Source: Channallabes apus (Eukaryota > Chordata > Actinopteri > Siluriformes > Clariidae). From it: a DNA stretch of 64,000 bases. This document shows, piece after piece, positions 1 to 60,177 of this stretch. The stretch spans positions 4,192,501 through 4,256,500 of the forward strand of contig CM060131.1 in NCBI GenBank assembly GCA_030522415.1, in the 5' to 3' direction. Both the position numbers and the translations under genes were made by a program. The notes beneath the pieces are model-generated. The model made no database searches, was not told the origin of the DNA, and was given only the letters and a program-made list of their open reading frames with translations. Numbering within the stretch: position 1 is the first letter of the stretch; the number at the start of each line of letters is the position of its first letter.

Positions 1-330
1 AGTGAAGACGACGAACAAGAAGAAAAGAGACCTGTTGCGTGTTGACCTGCAGGTGCAGGAGTCTCGCTCAGATCTGCAATCTTACACATTATCTTGCCAA
101 TAACTGGACTCGGTTCTACACTGCACTACATCACATCCCTATTATATTTCATTTTACTATATATATTTTTTTCTTTCTATTTTTAATATATATTCTTTAA
201 CTTCTTTTTTATTCTGTATAATATGTAAATTTAAAAGTTTTTTTTAATTCTCTTATTTTTTCAACAGCAGTCTTATAAGCATTTCACACTGTGTACGACT
301 CTGTATGTGATGAGTAACATTTTTATTATA
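1..330 (+). repeat. possible LINE 3' tail
   Basis: AT-rich sequence ending in AAGCATTTCACACTGTGTAC near 280-300. This resembles the 3' end of the LINE at 36-37.4 kb (AAGCATTTCACTGCATATCG). Only the terminal motif is shared, so the assignment is weak. Confidence 0.3.
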
Positions 331-815
331 TATATTATATTTTATTATACAGTAACCACTGGACTGCAGTGATCTCAGGAAGGTTCTGGAACAAAGTTTA
401 GGATCCTGGACCTTTTGTTCAGACCAGACTCATTAGTTTATTTTTTATAAACAATTCTGTTAAGTCACAGTTCTAAAGCAGTGTCTTATTTTCATTAGAT
501 GTTCGTTAACCAGTTTCTTTTATATTATATTTGTCGATTTTAAAGTGATTTCAGTGACCAGTCTGGGTTTTTTCTTTCTTTAACAGGTGGAATTTATCTA
601 CATTACTGGTGTGTGAGCTCTCCTTCAGTCAACTCTTCTGGAAATTTCCACAATATCCGTATCAGTGGTTTGTCCTGTTTTATGTTTGAGTTGTTTTTAT
701 TATTATTATTATGAAGTGTGAAAGAGTATCTCTCTGTTATTACTGCGACTGATGTTCTCTGCAGTCAGGCTAGTAGTGCACTAATCGTCTACAGTGATAT
801 AAATCCTCTCACCAT
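331..815. other. unassigned AT-rich sequence
   Basis: No coding exon, repeat family or RNA gene recognised. A T-rich run ending TTTAACAG near 570-586 looks like a splice acceptor, but the sequence after it does not read as a known protein. Confidence 0.4.
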
Positions 816-1060
816 TCCTGACAGAACCTGATCCCGACGAACCCGGGTTCACACGCGCCGGTTTCCAATTCCATATATCCCGCGCTTACTGCAGCCGTTA
901 AACACTGTAAACGGACACACAGAGTCTCAACACCGCACAGCCGCGAGACCAACACTGCCGTCAACTGCAGCAAGCAACAGCGCGCACGCGCGCGATTTGA
1001 TCTCACGCTGCGTCACTGTAACAGGAGCAGGTTACAGCGACGCCACGCGATGGGAGGACA
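816..1060. promoter_or_regulatory. CpG-rich patch, candidate neighbouring promoter
   Basis: Dense CpG including CGCGCACGCGCGCG (about 981-994) and a CRE-like TGCGTCACTG near 1009. It stands out in AT-rich surroundings and lies beyond the rasa2 3' end. It could be the promoter or first exon of the next gene, but I recognise no protein. Confidence 0.35.
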
Positions 1061-1361
1061 GAACTGCACCTAAAATACAGCCAAAAATAAATAAATAAAT
1101 AAATAAATAAACAGACCTTGTTACGGGCCTGTGTGGTGTGTAAGGTCACAGGAAGAGGACATTTGTAGTGCAGTTTATCGTCATACATGATAGTATTCAG
1201 TCTGAGGTGTAAATGTGGGTGACTATTTTCAGTCTCTTGTGAATGTAGATCTACTGTAGCTTGTGAGGAAAAAAAGCTGCCTAGCATGCACATCACTTAA
1301 AGAACGTTTAACTTTGGTCCATCTGTGAATTGTAAAAGAAATAATTCCAAAGACACCCTTC

Positions 1362-1845
1362 ATGATGCACGGGCCACGGCACAGTGACTTAGAACAGTTG
1401 CTTTGCACCTCTGGAGCCTAGATTAAATTCCAACTGTGTGCATGGAGTTTGTATGTTCTCCCCGAGCTTAGTGGGTTTCCTCTGGATACTCCGTTTTCCT
1501 TCCACGGTCCACAGAAATGCCGATTAGGCTCCTGAAATTAGGCGCCTAGACCCCTGTCGCCCTGAATACAGGATAAAGCGGTATAGATGATAAGTGAGAT
1601 CTGTGTATGGAGTTTGTATATTCTCCCACAGGTACCCTGGTTCCCTCCCTCAGTCCAGAGACAATCAGATTAGGCTAATTGGTGTTCCCAGATTTCCAGG
1701 GCCTGGTTTCGATTCATGCTTGAGTGCATTGAGTTTGCATGTTCTCCCCGTGCTTGATGGGTTTCCTCTGGGTACTCCGGTTTCCTTTCACAGTCCAAAC
1801 ATATGCAGGTTAGGCAAACGTGCTTTCTATAGTGTGTGAATGACA
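1362..1845 (+). repeat. two or three tandem, decayed copies of a tRNA-derived SINE
   Basis: GTGCATGGAGTTTGTATGTT-type text recurs at about 1438, 1605 and 1727, each followed by a CTCC..GGGTTTCCTCTGG block. The same family appears intact on the minus strand at 63491-63830. The first copy keeps its 3' end (CAGGATAAAGCGGTATAGATGA). Confidence 0.7.
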
Positions 1846-2039
1846 AATGGGGTCGAGCTGGCAAATCGACCCCTTAAGTAACTACCACAGAAACAACAGA
1901 TATGTCTCCAGGGTGGGGACTATCCGCCCACCTGATGTGCCACATGGCGCGTGGATGGACCAAAATGGCAAAAAGAAACAACAAAAAAAACGTTTCATAG
2001 GACTGCTTTTAACTTGGATCTTGTGCATTCTCTTTGACC

Positions 2040-2935
2040 TTCTGCAATGTCACAACATTGAGTTCCATATAGATTTGCATTAATTTTGGCTGAGATCTTG
2101 GATTTCATAAGAGTTGAATCACTTTCAGAGACTTTAAAAATCATTCCTCGCTTTCCAGAAGAAGTGTACACAATTCGTGCCAGGTGAATCTTGGCATTGT
2201 TGTTTTGGAATTTGGCTATGCCATCATCAGAAAGGGGGGGAAAATGCATTGATGTGATAACCCAGTCATTCGGTACACTCATTCAACTTATTTTTTTTTT
2301 TGCCACATAACGTTGCAGAGTCTAGACCTGACCAACTGAAGCAACCCTAAATCATAACACTGCCTCCAGATGCTTGTACAATGTCCACTATGCATGTTGA
2401 GTGGATCACTTTGTGCGCTTACCTTCTTACCCCAACACAACCATAACTCTGCAAAAGGGTCATTCTGAGCTCATCATATCATGTGACCTTTTTCCATCGC
2501 CCCAAAATCCGATCTTTATGCTCCCTAGAAAATTAAAGCCTTTTTTAACGATGCAACTTCATAAAGTATTTAAGTGACCTCTGATCACAGTCATTCATGA
2601 TTTTCTCTGATAGCATTTCTTCTGAAAAGTTGACAGCTCACCACCTTATTCCAGGTTTTAATAATGAGGTGGACAGTTCTCAACCAATTTCAGCATTCTC
2701 CTTAGTAGTTTTCTTTCCTTCCTTTGCCTCTTATGAAAGACTGTAACACCCATGGGATACATCTGGTTATTTAAGAAATGAGAAGCGACTCAGAGCATTA
2801 GTTAGAGTTGTAATCATATTTATCAAATTAAACATATTAATCACGGCAGTAACTATCCAATCATAGACTTTTATGTTTGTTTATTAAATTCCAAAACATA
2901 TATATTTTTTTGGCCAGGCAGTGTTATTTTGGCTA
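2040..2935 (-). mobile_element. decayed Tc1-like element, family A
   Basis: Reads like the reverse strand of a Tc1-like transposase gene full of stops. It contains the ATCATAACACTGCCTCCAGA block and ends at TTTTTTTGGCCAGGCAGTG. A fragment of the same family is at 57130-57405. No usable reading frame remains. Confidence 0.55.
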
Positions 2936-3590
2936 CTTTATTTGCACTATGGTGCTCTTGTATCCATGAACCTCGCACTGAAGGGAAGTGTTCGCAAAGT
3001 TTAAACTGACAATTTATACATAAACTGGTTTAAAGATATTTTAGAAAATCTAATTATCCAGTTAAACAGGCTAAGAAATATCAGAACTCAATAAAAATTG
3101 AAATAGTGTGAATAATAGATTTGATAATATTTAGTAGTGATTTCCGCAGAAATAATTAGATTGTAAAAAATAATGAACTCCTAGCTATACTCCACAAACC
3201 CAAGGTTTGGCAGACCCAACTTTAAGATTCTCCAGCATAATTTTATAGCAGTTCCTATGATGTTTCAGATGCATGTCATACAACATTTAATAAGTGGAGA
3301 CAAACACAGTGACAGTACACACATGATTGTTAAAACATAAAAGAAATTTGTATTCTTTGTAAGAAGAAGAAAATGATATCCTTCTCCATTCACAGCCCAT
3401 TTTCTTTTGTCAACCAATTGAATGAAGATCACTGACTCTGAGTCTGCATGTTTGTACCAGAGGAGACATTTCACTTTCTAGTATCAGACAGGTTTGAACA
3501 GAGTCAAACAGAGAACTGACCTCAACAAATCTATTCTTCGAAAGAAAAAAATACTGAAAGAATGGATAGGTCATAAGTCATCATTTGAAG
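2936..3590. other. unassigned sequence
   Basis: AT-rich; I see no gene, RNA or named repeat in it. Confidence 0.4.
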
Positions 3591-3920
3591 ATTGCCAGAA
3601 GACATTTATTCCACCACCTAAGTGCAAGAACAGAAAACAGTCTCGCTGTTGGGTCTTCCTCTATCCATGAGAGATGGTGGGACCAGCCGAGTGGTGCTGG
3701 AGGATCGGAGGGAACGTGGCGTGGTTTGATTAGAGCTGAGAGGTAAGTGGGTCCTGGGTTTTTAGCTTTGTAGACAATCATCAGTGTTTTGAATTTGGAA
3801 AGGAAGCCAGTGCAGGAAGTGGAGAAGTAGGGTGGTGTGGGAGAATTTAGGAAGGTTGAAAATGAGACGTCCAGCTGCATTCTGGATCAGCTGGTGGACA
3901 GAGGCAGCAATGGGGTGGGC
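3591..3920 (+). repeat. dispersed repeat, copy 1 (partner at 37545-37800)
   Basis: Shares GGCGGGACCAG..GAGT, GAGGTAAGTGG, AGCATCAGTG and GCAGCTGCATTCTGGATCAG-like blocks, in the same order, with 37545-37800. This is a common fish dispersed repeat whose class I cannot name with confidence. Confidence 0.5.
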
Positions 3921-4714
3921 CAGCGCAATATTAATCGACATGGTTTATATCTTTGAAAGTGGGAAAAAACTGAGTAGCCCCCACAGATCCATAAAGAAAA
4001 TGCCGGAAAACTACACAGATCATAACCTAAGCTCAGGAGAAGCAAACCGGTTCATGTGTCTGCTTTTTCAATGGATTCACAGTGCTGTACTTGCTTTACC
4101 CTGGTCAGGCTTAAGATGGATCATGCTCTTATCACACTGAGACTCATCATGGGATGACAATACAACATGGATTAAACACAAGGCCATTGCAATACACCAA
4201 CATATTCCCACATTCTCGAACACCTTGGGAACTATAGCATAGCAAGTATTAAAATGTTTTTCAGCGGTGTAAGGAAACAAAAGCCAGAGAAAACTCGCAT
4301 GGAAATGCGGAGAACATGCAAAACACTTTAGCGCAACTTCAAACAAATGTTTATGCCAGTGTTTTCCAAAGTTTGCAGGTTGACCATGAGAAACAATTAG
4401 CAGAAATTAAATAAAAAGGTTTTAGTTTATTATTTTGAAAGTTTGACATCAAATATTATAAAATATTTCAAATTAAATAATTAATTTTAATCTAATAATC
4501 AGAAGGAAAAAAAAAACATGGGATTGAAACTATATGCCAATGCTCATTTATCTTAGTCTTGTGTGTTGAACAGAGCTGTGATTAAAGGTTTTGGTGCAAT
4601 GCAAAAGATCTTTAAGATTTCAAACTGAGCTGAAATCTTTTTACATTTAAGTATGCGAGTTATGCAACTGCGTCACAATAATGTAGAAAAACAAATGGAA
4701 AACAACATGAACAT
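3921..4714. other. unassigned sequence
   Basis: AT-rich with A/T runs; nothing recognisable. Confidence 0.4.
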
Positions 4715-6029
4715 GAGCACATTACAGATCCTTCATTTATTCAGAGGAATGTCAGAGAAGCTTAAATGCGCAGAGGTGAAGGGGGACAGCAGTAAAATAA
4801 TAAAACTGACCAGAAGGAAACAATATTGACACCAGATGCAGGAGGCGGGGCTTGAAGACGTCGCACAGAAACACATGTCTAATGTGCATTTCCGTATTGT
4901 ACCTACTGTAAGAAATGTTAGCTGATCGATTTAATCAGCGTACCAACAGATCCCTGTTTATCCAACTGCAAGTTATAACAACCATTGAAAAAAAACAACA
5001 GAATAGAAAAATAAAAGGAAGAGATTAGTACAGGTCAGACCTTTGTCCTTCTGAGTGAATGTGCACTAAGAAGCAAAAGAAAAAAAAAAAAAAGAATGAA
5101 TAAAAGCCTGATCAGACACACACGTTAATCATGAGATGATACAAAGGAATGTATTTACTCCATCAATCTATCTGTTTTCCCGGAGTTCCTCCATCTATCC
5201 ATCCATTCCACATTTCCTTCACATCTCTCCATTTTCCCATGTAAGAAAATGACTTGTGCAAAATCACAGAGCAGGTCTGATTATGTGTGTTCATCCCAAA
5301 TTTAAAAAAAAACAAAAACATTTTTTTTTCCTTTTTTTGTTTGCCATGAGAAATATAGATTATCATTGAAAGGTGAGTATTCCAAAATAATGACATTTAC
5401 ACATTATCAAACTGACAAATTGTCTTTGGCATGAGAAACATTGATAAAGACTTTACAGAGACAAGCGTTATAATGACGCGATCATTTAACTGATCGATCA
5501 GGTGATGATACAGTGTATCAAATATAACTCATCTGGATCAATCCAAATGTCTAAAGTGCCATTTTTTTGTGTGTGTGTGGGTGTATTGCAAAAAAAATGA
5601 GTGTGTGCAGACATCCTCCCACACGCTCCATGTACAAATATAAAAGATAGAATAGAAAAGTTGGGGAAATTCCCTTTGATGCACAACAACATCAGACATC
5701 GAAGGTCTATAAAAACGCGGAAGGATTTTAAATGATTGTTTTCAAACTGGAGGTCAAGTTTGTCTGTTTAGCAGCCATATTCATATTCTCGTGTCACTGG
5801 CGAAGTCTCGTCCGTCACAGCATTCTGATCGCGAGTGCGTGCTTATCTCAGCAGAAAAAGTCTAACGCACATTTGTCAGAGGTGATTTAAGGCGCGGAGT
5901 GCGAGTTCCTAACTCTCTCCATCAGTCTTTTTTCTTCATTGTGAGCCTGCAGCCGTCACTCTATCCCTCAGAGTCGGGCAATAGGCAGTGTCACTTGCTG
6001 GTGTAGAGGGATGAACCGCTCTCAGAGTG
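4715..6029 (-). other. rasa2: probable rasa2 3' untranslated region
   Basis: About 1.3 kb after the stop has no recognisable transposon, unlike the flanks. On the gene strand an AATAAA lies at 4741-4736, followed by a TG/T-rich stretch (4720-4690) that would suit a downstream element. An ATTAAA at 4935-4930 is a second candidate. Inference only; the true cleavage site needs transcript ends. Confidence 0.5.
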
Positions 6030-56190
<50,161 letters not shown>

Positions 56191-56430
56191 GGTCAAAGCT
56201 TTGTGTATGAGTGTGTGTGTGTGTGTATGAGTGTGCGCGCGTGTATGTGCGCGCGCGCGCGTGTGAGTGTGTGTATGTACAGTAGCTACATTCACAGAGT
56301 ACTGAACGCAACTCTCGGGAGCGCCTGCTGTCACTACCCGATTGAAAGTGCGCATGCGTGGCACTTTCACGCATGCGTACAAAACGGCGCATTTTGCGAC
56401 GCGACGCGACGCGCATGCGTGTAATTATAC
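56191..56430 (-). promoter_or_regulatory. rasa2: CpG-rich rasa2 promoter / 5' UTR with GCATGC palindromes
   Basis: Just above the ATG is a TG/CG tract (56205-56275), then a CpG-dense block. TGCGCATGCGTG (56349-56360), CACGCATGCGTA (about 56369-56380) and GCGCATGCGTGT (56411-56422) each resemble the NRF1 site YGCGCAYGCGCR. There is no clear TATA box, fitting a housekeeping CpG promoter. The first intron start (55735-55775) also carries a GGCGGCTCC repeat. Confidence 0.6.
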
Positions 56431-57129
56431 GCCCCTTAACGAGGGATGACAGGATTAATCAGGGCGTTACAAGTGCACACGGTTTTTTTTTTTAAACGCA
56501 TTTCGAAAGATTATGGTTGCTTGAAATATAATTTTTTTTTTAAAAAAAGAATCACGCAATGTTTATGGTAAACAAGCGCGGCTAACAGGTGTCTAAGCGC
56601 CTCGGTCCCATAACCAGGTTATTAACTGGCCACATGCTTGAACAGGACATGCGGGAATGTGACAGAGAACAATATGCGTCTTATTACTTAGTTATTATTG
56701 GTGAAAGATATAGAAGTGTTTACAGACAATATATTAAGAGATGACACAGACATCTTAAACGGCGTAAAATAACAAAACAGATCATGTTGTCAGGTTTGTC
56801 ATTTTTTAAAAGATACATCTGCTGCTTATTTGATTTGAGCCAATAAACTAAAGTCAGAAAATTAACCATATAATAAAAGGGTGACTCAAAAATGACCCGC
56901 TCTTCCATTATATTAAAACTTATTTTGGTCACACTGTCTTATCAGCGCTTGCTGTTCAAGGCTACTGTCTCTCCAGTCACTGCTGTGCAGGTGTGAACGT
57001 GTTATGTCAGTTCATTTGTAACTGTGGTGTGAGCAAAAATGGACTACATTAGTTCCTAGATGTGTTCATCAGTGTCCTCCCAGTATTCATCAATGCATTT
57101 CACTGTTCTTAGTCTTATTTGCAGTTTTC
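56431..57129. other. unassigned sequence upstream of rasa2
   Basis: AT-rich, no exon recognised. Confidence 0.4.
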
Positions 57130-57405
57130 TTAGTGGTACTTTTCTCCTTGTTGTTTTCTTTGCTTGATGTCCACTAGGACTAAATTTGACCCTTTTGAGA
57201 GTAACAGAGTAACATCTTTACCACGACCACAGAATATGATGATGGCATGACTATTTGAGAAGCTACTCACTGCATCAGTTGAGGTTAAATAACTTGTTGC
57301 TGGCTGAGCCATATTAATCACTGCAGTAATTATTCAGTGAAAGGCTCTGACCTATCTGCTTAGTTAAATCCTGGTGGTGATTTTTTTATGGTCGGGCAGC
57401 ATATA
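57130..57405 (-). mobile_element. Tc1-like fragment, family A
   Basis: GAGAAGCTACTCACTGCATC then TGCAGTAATTATTCAGTG and TAAATCCTGGTGGTGATTTT, ending GGTCGGGCAGC: the same end as the element at 2040-2935. Confidence 0.6.
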
Positions 57406-57620
57406 ATACAATCTTTAACAATAAATAAGATGATATTCGAATTTTTGACAAAGTTTTTCAAAATGTTATAAAGAACAACTTTAACTTTAAATGTAATTTC
57501 CCATACAGTGGAATCTTGTATTGTGATTCTGTTTAACAGCAAAATCCTCAAAAGGAGGCAAAAACAAGTGTCATTAGAGAGGTTGCTTGTTAAAGCAGTT
57601 TGCAGACAGAGCATGTGATT

Positions 57621-57625
<5 letters not shown>

Positions 57626-57656
<31 letters not shown>
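57626..57656. repeat. (GT)n microsatellite
   Basis: About 15 units. Confidence 0.9.
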
Positions 57657-57659
<3 letters not shown>

Positions 57660-58495
57660 CGCATGTGTGTGAAAATTGTCCTACACAGTAACCCCCTTCT
57701 GCCCCTCCTCTCTCATCTTATTCCACCCACAATTCTTTTCGAGAATCCAAGGTTTAACTGTATAATAATCAAGCATCCACGTGTGTTGTATGGTTATGTA
57801 ATAAAAATAAAAATATAATTAAAGTAAAACTTAAGGTCTTGAGGGGAATGGGTTGGGAAAGCCTTGTGTGACTGGCGTAACTAACTGTTACTGGAGAAGC
57901 CAGCGAGTGATAAGTAGTTTTATATTCTTGCTGGTACATTGTGGCCAAAAGGTGAGGAGAATAAACCATGGAGGTGGAGGACAGTCCTGAGAAACGTACA
58001 AGATTAATCTCTATCCCTTATTCCGCTTTAGAATAGCAGCTAACTTTGCTGTTGAATCGTAAAAAGAATTAAATGGAAAGAGAGTGCACTAGGTCGTACA
58101 ATTCCTTGTTCCACATATCAAGTAGTGCCCTTGATCAGGGATCAGAGATGGATTTTGGATTCGGTTTTGTGTGATAAGCTATTTAGCTTTGTAGCTTATG
58201 TTAGTCATAAGCAAAACACCTCGGACAGCTTAGAGACAATTGAGAACTATTTAGAAGCAATTATTAAGGAGAAAGTGTTGTTTAAGATGACATACCTTGA
58301 TCCTCTAACATGTTTCTTGCTGAAAGTGCTTCTGTGACTAGTTTTAAATATGGATTTTGGCAGGCAGCTGCTCTGCCATCTTTCCAGCCTACTTTAGCCC
58401 ATTATAGTGTTTAGTAAATATATATTATAGTAAATCAAACATTTAATGGGTTAAAAAGTAATAGTAAATAAATTTATAGAATATAAATCTGTATG
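57660..58495. other. unassigned sequence
   Basis: Holds a 70-codon open frame at 58125-58337 with no family I recognise and no start or splice context; I do not call it a gene. Confidence 0.4.
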
Positions 58496-58497
58496 CT

Positions 58498-58636
58498 TTC
58501 AGATTGAACATAATCTGATTCAGATTAAACACTTTTTTTAAAAAAGATTTAGATAAACTGCTATAGACCACAAATCCATCATTTGTATATTTAGATCCAT
58601 CCATCAATCCATCTAGTTAGTGTGTTTTTCGATGGA
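58498..58636 (+). repeat. displaced third copy of the 54.8-kb segment
   Basis: TTTCAGATTGAACATAATCT through TAGTTAGTGTGTTTTTCGAT matches 54802-54935 almost base for base. Confidence 0.9.
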
Positions 58637-58775
58637 AAAAATTAATCTGTTGCAGTGATGCATTAGCTTTGCTTTTATGCATTTTTTAATTAGGAAACTT
58701 ACCTAAAAAGGTAAAAAAAAAAATACAACTGGAGTTATCAAATTTTCAGCATAGGGGCCATTATTGTAAACATTC

Positions 58776-59145
58776 TGTCATGCGCACTCAGCCGCGACCG
58801 GCATTAGGACCTGGAAGTAAGATGGTCGCAAACCTGAAAGCATAAAAGGAAACAAGATGGCGCCGCACATCACTCTGTCATTGAGTTATGCCCAGGCCTT
58901 TTCGGAATCGTTCCTGTCTATGTGAGTACTCACTTTCTTGGCTTCACTTTCAGACTGAGTGTGTGTTTATAGGACTAGGGTTAGATTGTGTCTTTCCTTT
59001 GCTCATTCACTGTGAGAGTCCTTATAGTAAATCGCGTGATTATCCTGCCCGCTCGTGTCCATCCGCGTTTGGGTTTACCATTCACGCTACAGGGCTAACT
59101 GCTAAAGCTATTGCCTTTCTGGTCATCCCGGGTTAGTTCCTGACA
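58776..59145 (+). repeat. 5' LTR, 370 bp
   Basis: From TGTCATGCGC to CCTGACA. It carries a TATA-like CATAAAAGG at 58841 and, 25-30 bp on, the likely transcript start CTCTGTCATT. Its last 60 bp match the 3' LTR remnant with one mismatch. Confidence 0.88.
58841..58882 (+). promoter_or_regulatory. LTR promoter and predicted R start
   Basis: CATAAAAGG (58841-58849) is a TATA box. CTCTGTCATT at 58873-58882, about 30 bp downstream, is complementary to the sequence right after the LTR (59147-59156), as needed for self-priming. Confidence 0.65.
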
Positions 59146-59146
59146 G

Positions 59147-59156
59147 AATGACAGAG
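59147..59156 (+). other. self-priming primer binding site overlapping the gag ATG
   Basis: AATGACAGAG starts two bases after the LTR end and includes the gag ATG (59148-59150). It is the exact reverse complement of 58873-58882. No tRNA-type TGG primer site is present. Confidence 0.65.
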
Positions 59157-60155
59157 CCTAAAGCAGTAAACCCAGCGGATCACGCGCGCCTATGCGGTGT
59201 GGTTGACCAACATGCTATGCTCATCAATAAGCTAACCGGGGAGCTCGGTGCTCTGCGCCGCGAGGTGGCGGATCTTAAGCGGGAGAACACGAGTCTCCGG
59301 GCGGCTGTTGATGGCATGGCTGGCGGTCCGCCCGCCACGGCGGCCGCGGCCCCGCCCCAACCCCCCCCACCTTCTGATGTTTTTCTAGCACTTCCGGATA
59401 AATGGGATGGCACGGATGGGAAATGCAGTGTGTTCTTAACGTCGCTGGAACTGGTGTTTGAGTTTAATGCCACCAAATACTCCACCGACCGGCTGCGCAT
59501 TGCACTACTCGTCTCGTTGCTATCAGGGCAGGCAGCAGAGTGGGCCACGGCAGTCCTGCGCGCGGACACAGACACCGCACACTCCTACAACGAGTTCACC
59601 CGCCAACTCAAATTATCGTTTGAACATCCCGCGGGCGAGGTGGAGACCGACACGAAGCTCTACCACCTGCGGCAGGGAGGATTGTCCGTGAGTAGATATA
59701 CTGCCGAGTTCCGAACCCTCCAGACCTCCTGGAGAGACGCAGCCCTCCGGACGTCCTACTTCGAGGGGCTGGCTAACCGCGTTAAAGACGAGCTAGCCGG
59801 GCGAGAGCTCCCAGCTACACTGGAGGGGCTAATCCAGCTAGCCCTCCGGATTGACCAGCGCCTCCTCTCTCGTCCCAAGCCAGCACCTCGAACCCTGCCG
59901 CCATCTTCCACCTATGCCTACCCTGCACCAAGATCACCACCCACCGTCACCACCGCCTTCCCTGGATGTGTCGGATCTCCACCACCTGCCGTGGTTGACA
60001 CCGGAGCCGGGGAACCCATGCAACTAGGGCGCGCCTCCCTGACCGTGGCGGAACGCAAGAGGCATTACCGCGAGGGACTGTGTGCCTATTGTGGCTCAGC
60101 GGCACACCACCGAGCGACCTGTCCGTCCCGTCCGGGAAACGCCCAACCCCGGTGA
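59148..60155 (+). CDS. gag of the gypsy element, intact frame
   Basis: 335 codons, uninterrupted. A coiled-coil N-terminus with heptad leucines (residues about 20-60) is followed by a Pro/Ala linker (68-80), a retrotransposon Gag/capsid-like region (about 85-235, with AALLVSLLSG-type helices and a YHLRQG stretch), and a C-terminal CCHC zinc knuckle (CAYCGSAAHHRATC) for RNA binding. Gag would form the particle. The stop TGA (60153) lies inside the predicted frameshift hairpin. It is the only undamaged gene of the element. Confidence 0.92.
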   Translation: MTEPKAVNPADHARLCGVVDQHAMLINKLTGELGALRREVADLKRENTSLRAAVDGMAGGPPATAAAAPPQPPPPSDVFLALPDKWDGTDGKCSVFLTSLELVFEFNATKYSTDRLRIALLVSLLSGQAAEWATAVLRADTDTAHSYNEFTRQLKLSFEHPAGEVETDTKLYHLRQGGLSVSRYTAEFRTLQTSWRDAALRTSYFEGLANRVKDELAGRELPATLEGLIQLALRIDQRLLSRPKPAPRTLPPSSTYAYPAPRSPPTVTTAFPGCVGSPPPAVVDTGAGEPMQLGRASLTVAERKRHYREGLCAYCGSAAHHRATCPSRPGNAQPR

Positions 60156-60177
60156 GCGACAGGAGAGACTCACCGGG
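60134..60177 (+). other. -1 ribosomal frameshift signal between gag and pol
   Basis: GGGAAAC at 60134-60140 sits in gag frame as G GGA AAC. A 7-nt spacer follows, then a perfect 9-bp hairpin (CCCGGTGAG 60148-60156 with CTCACCGGG 60169-60177, 12-nt loop). The -1 frame continues into the protease region. Confidence 0.75.

Noticed and set aside
58125..58337. 70-codon plus-strand frame with a mixed-composition protein
   Set aside because: No homology I can name, no promoter or splice signals, in AT-rich intergenic DNA.
59180..59575. Minus-strand open frame opposite gag
   Set aside because: Shadow of gag caused by GC-rich codons; no start context or domain.
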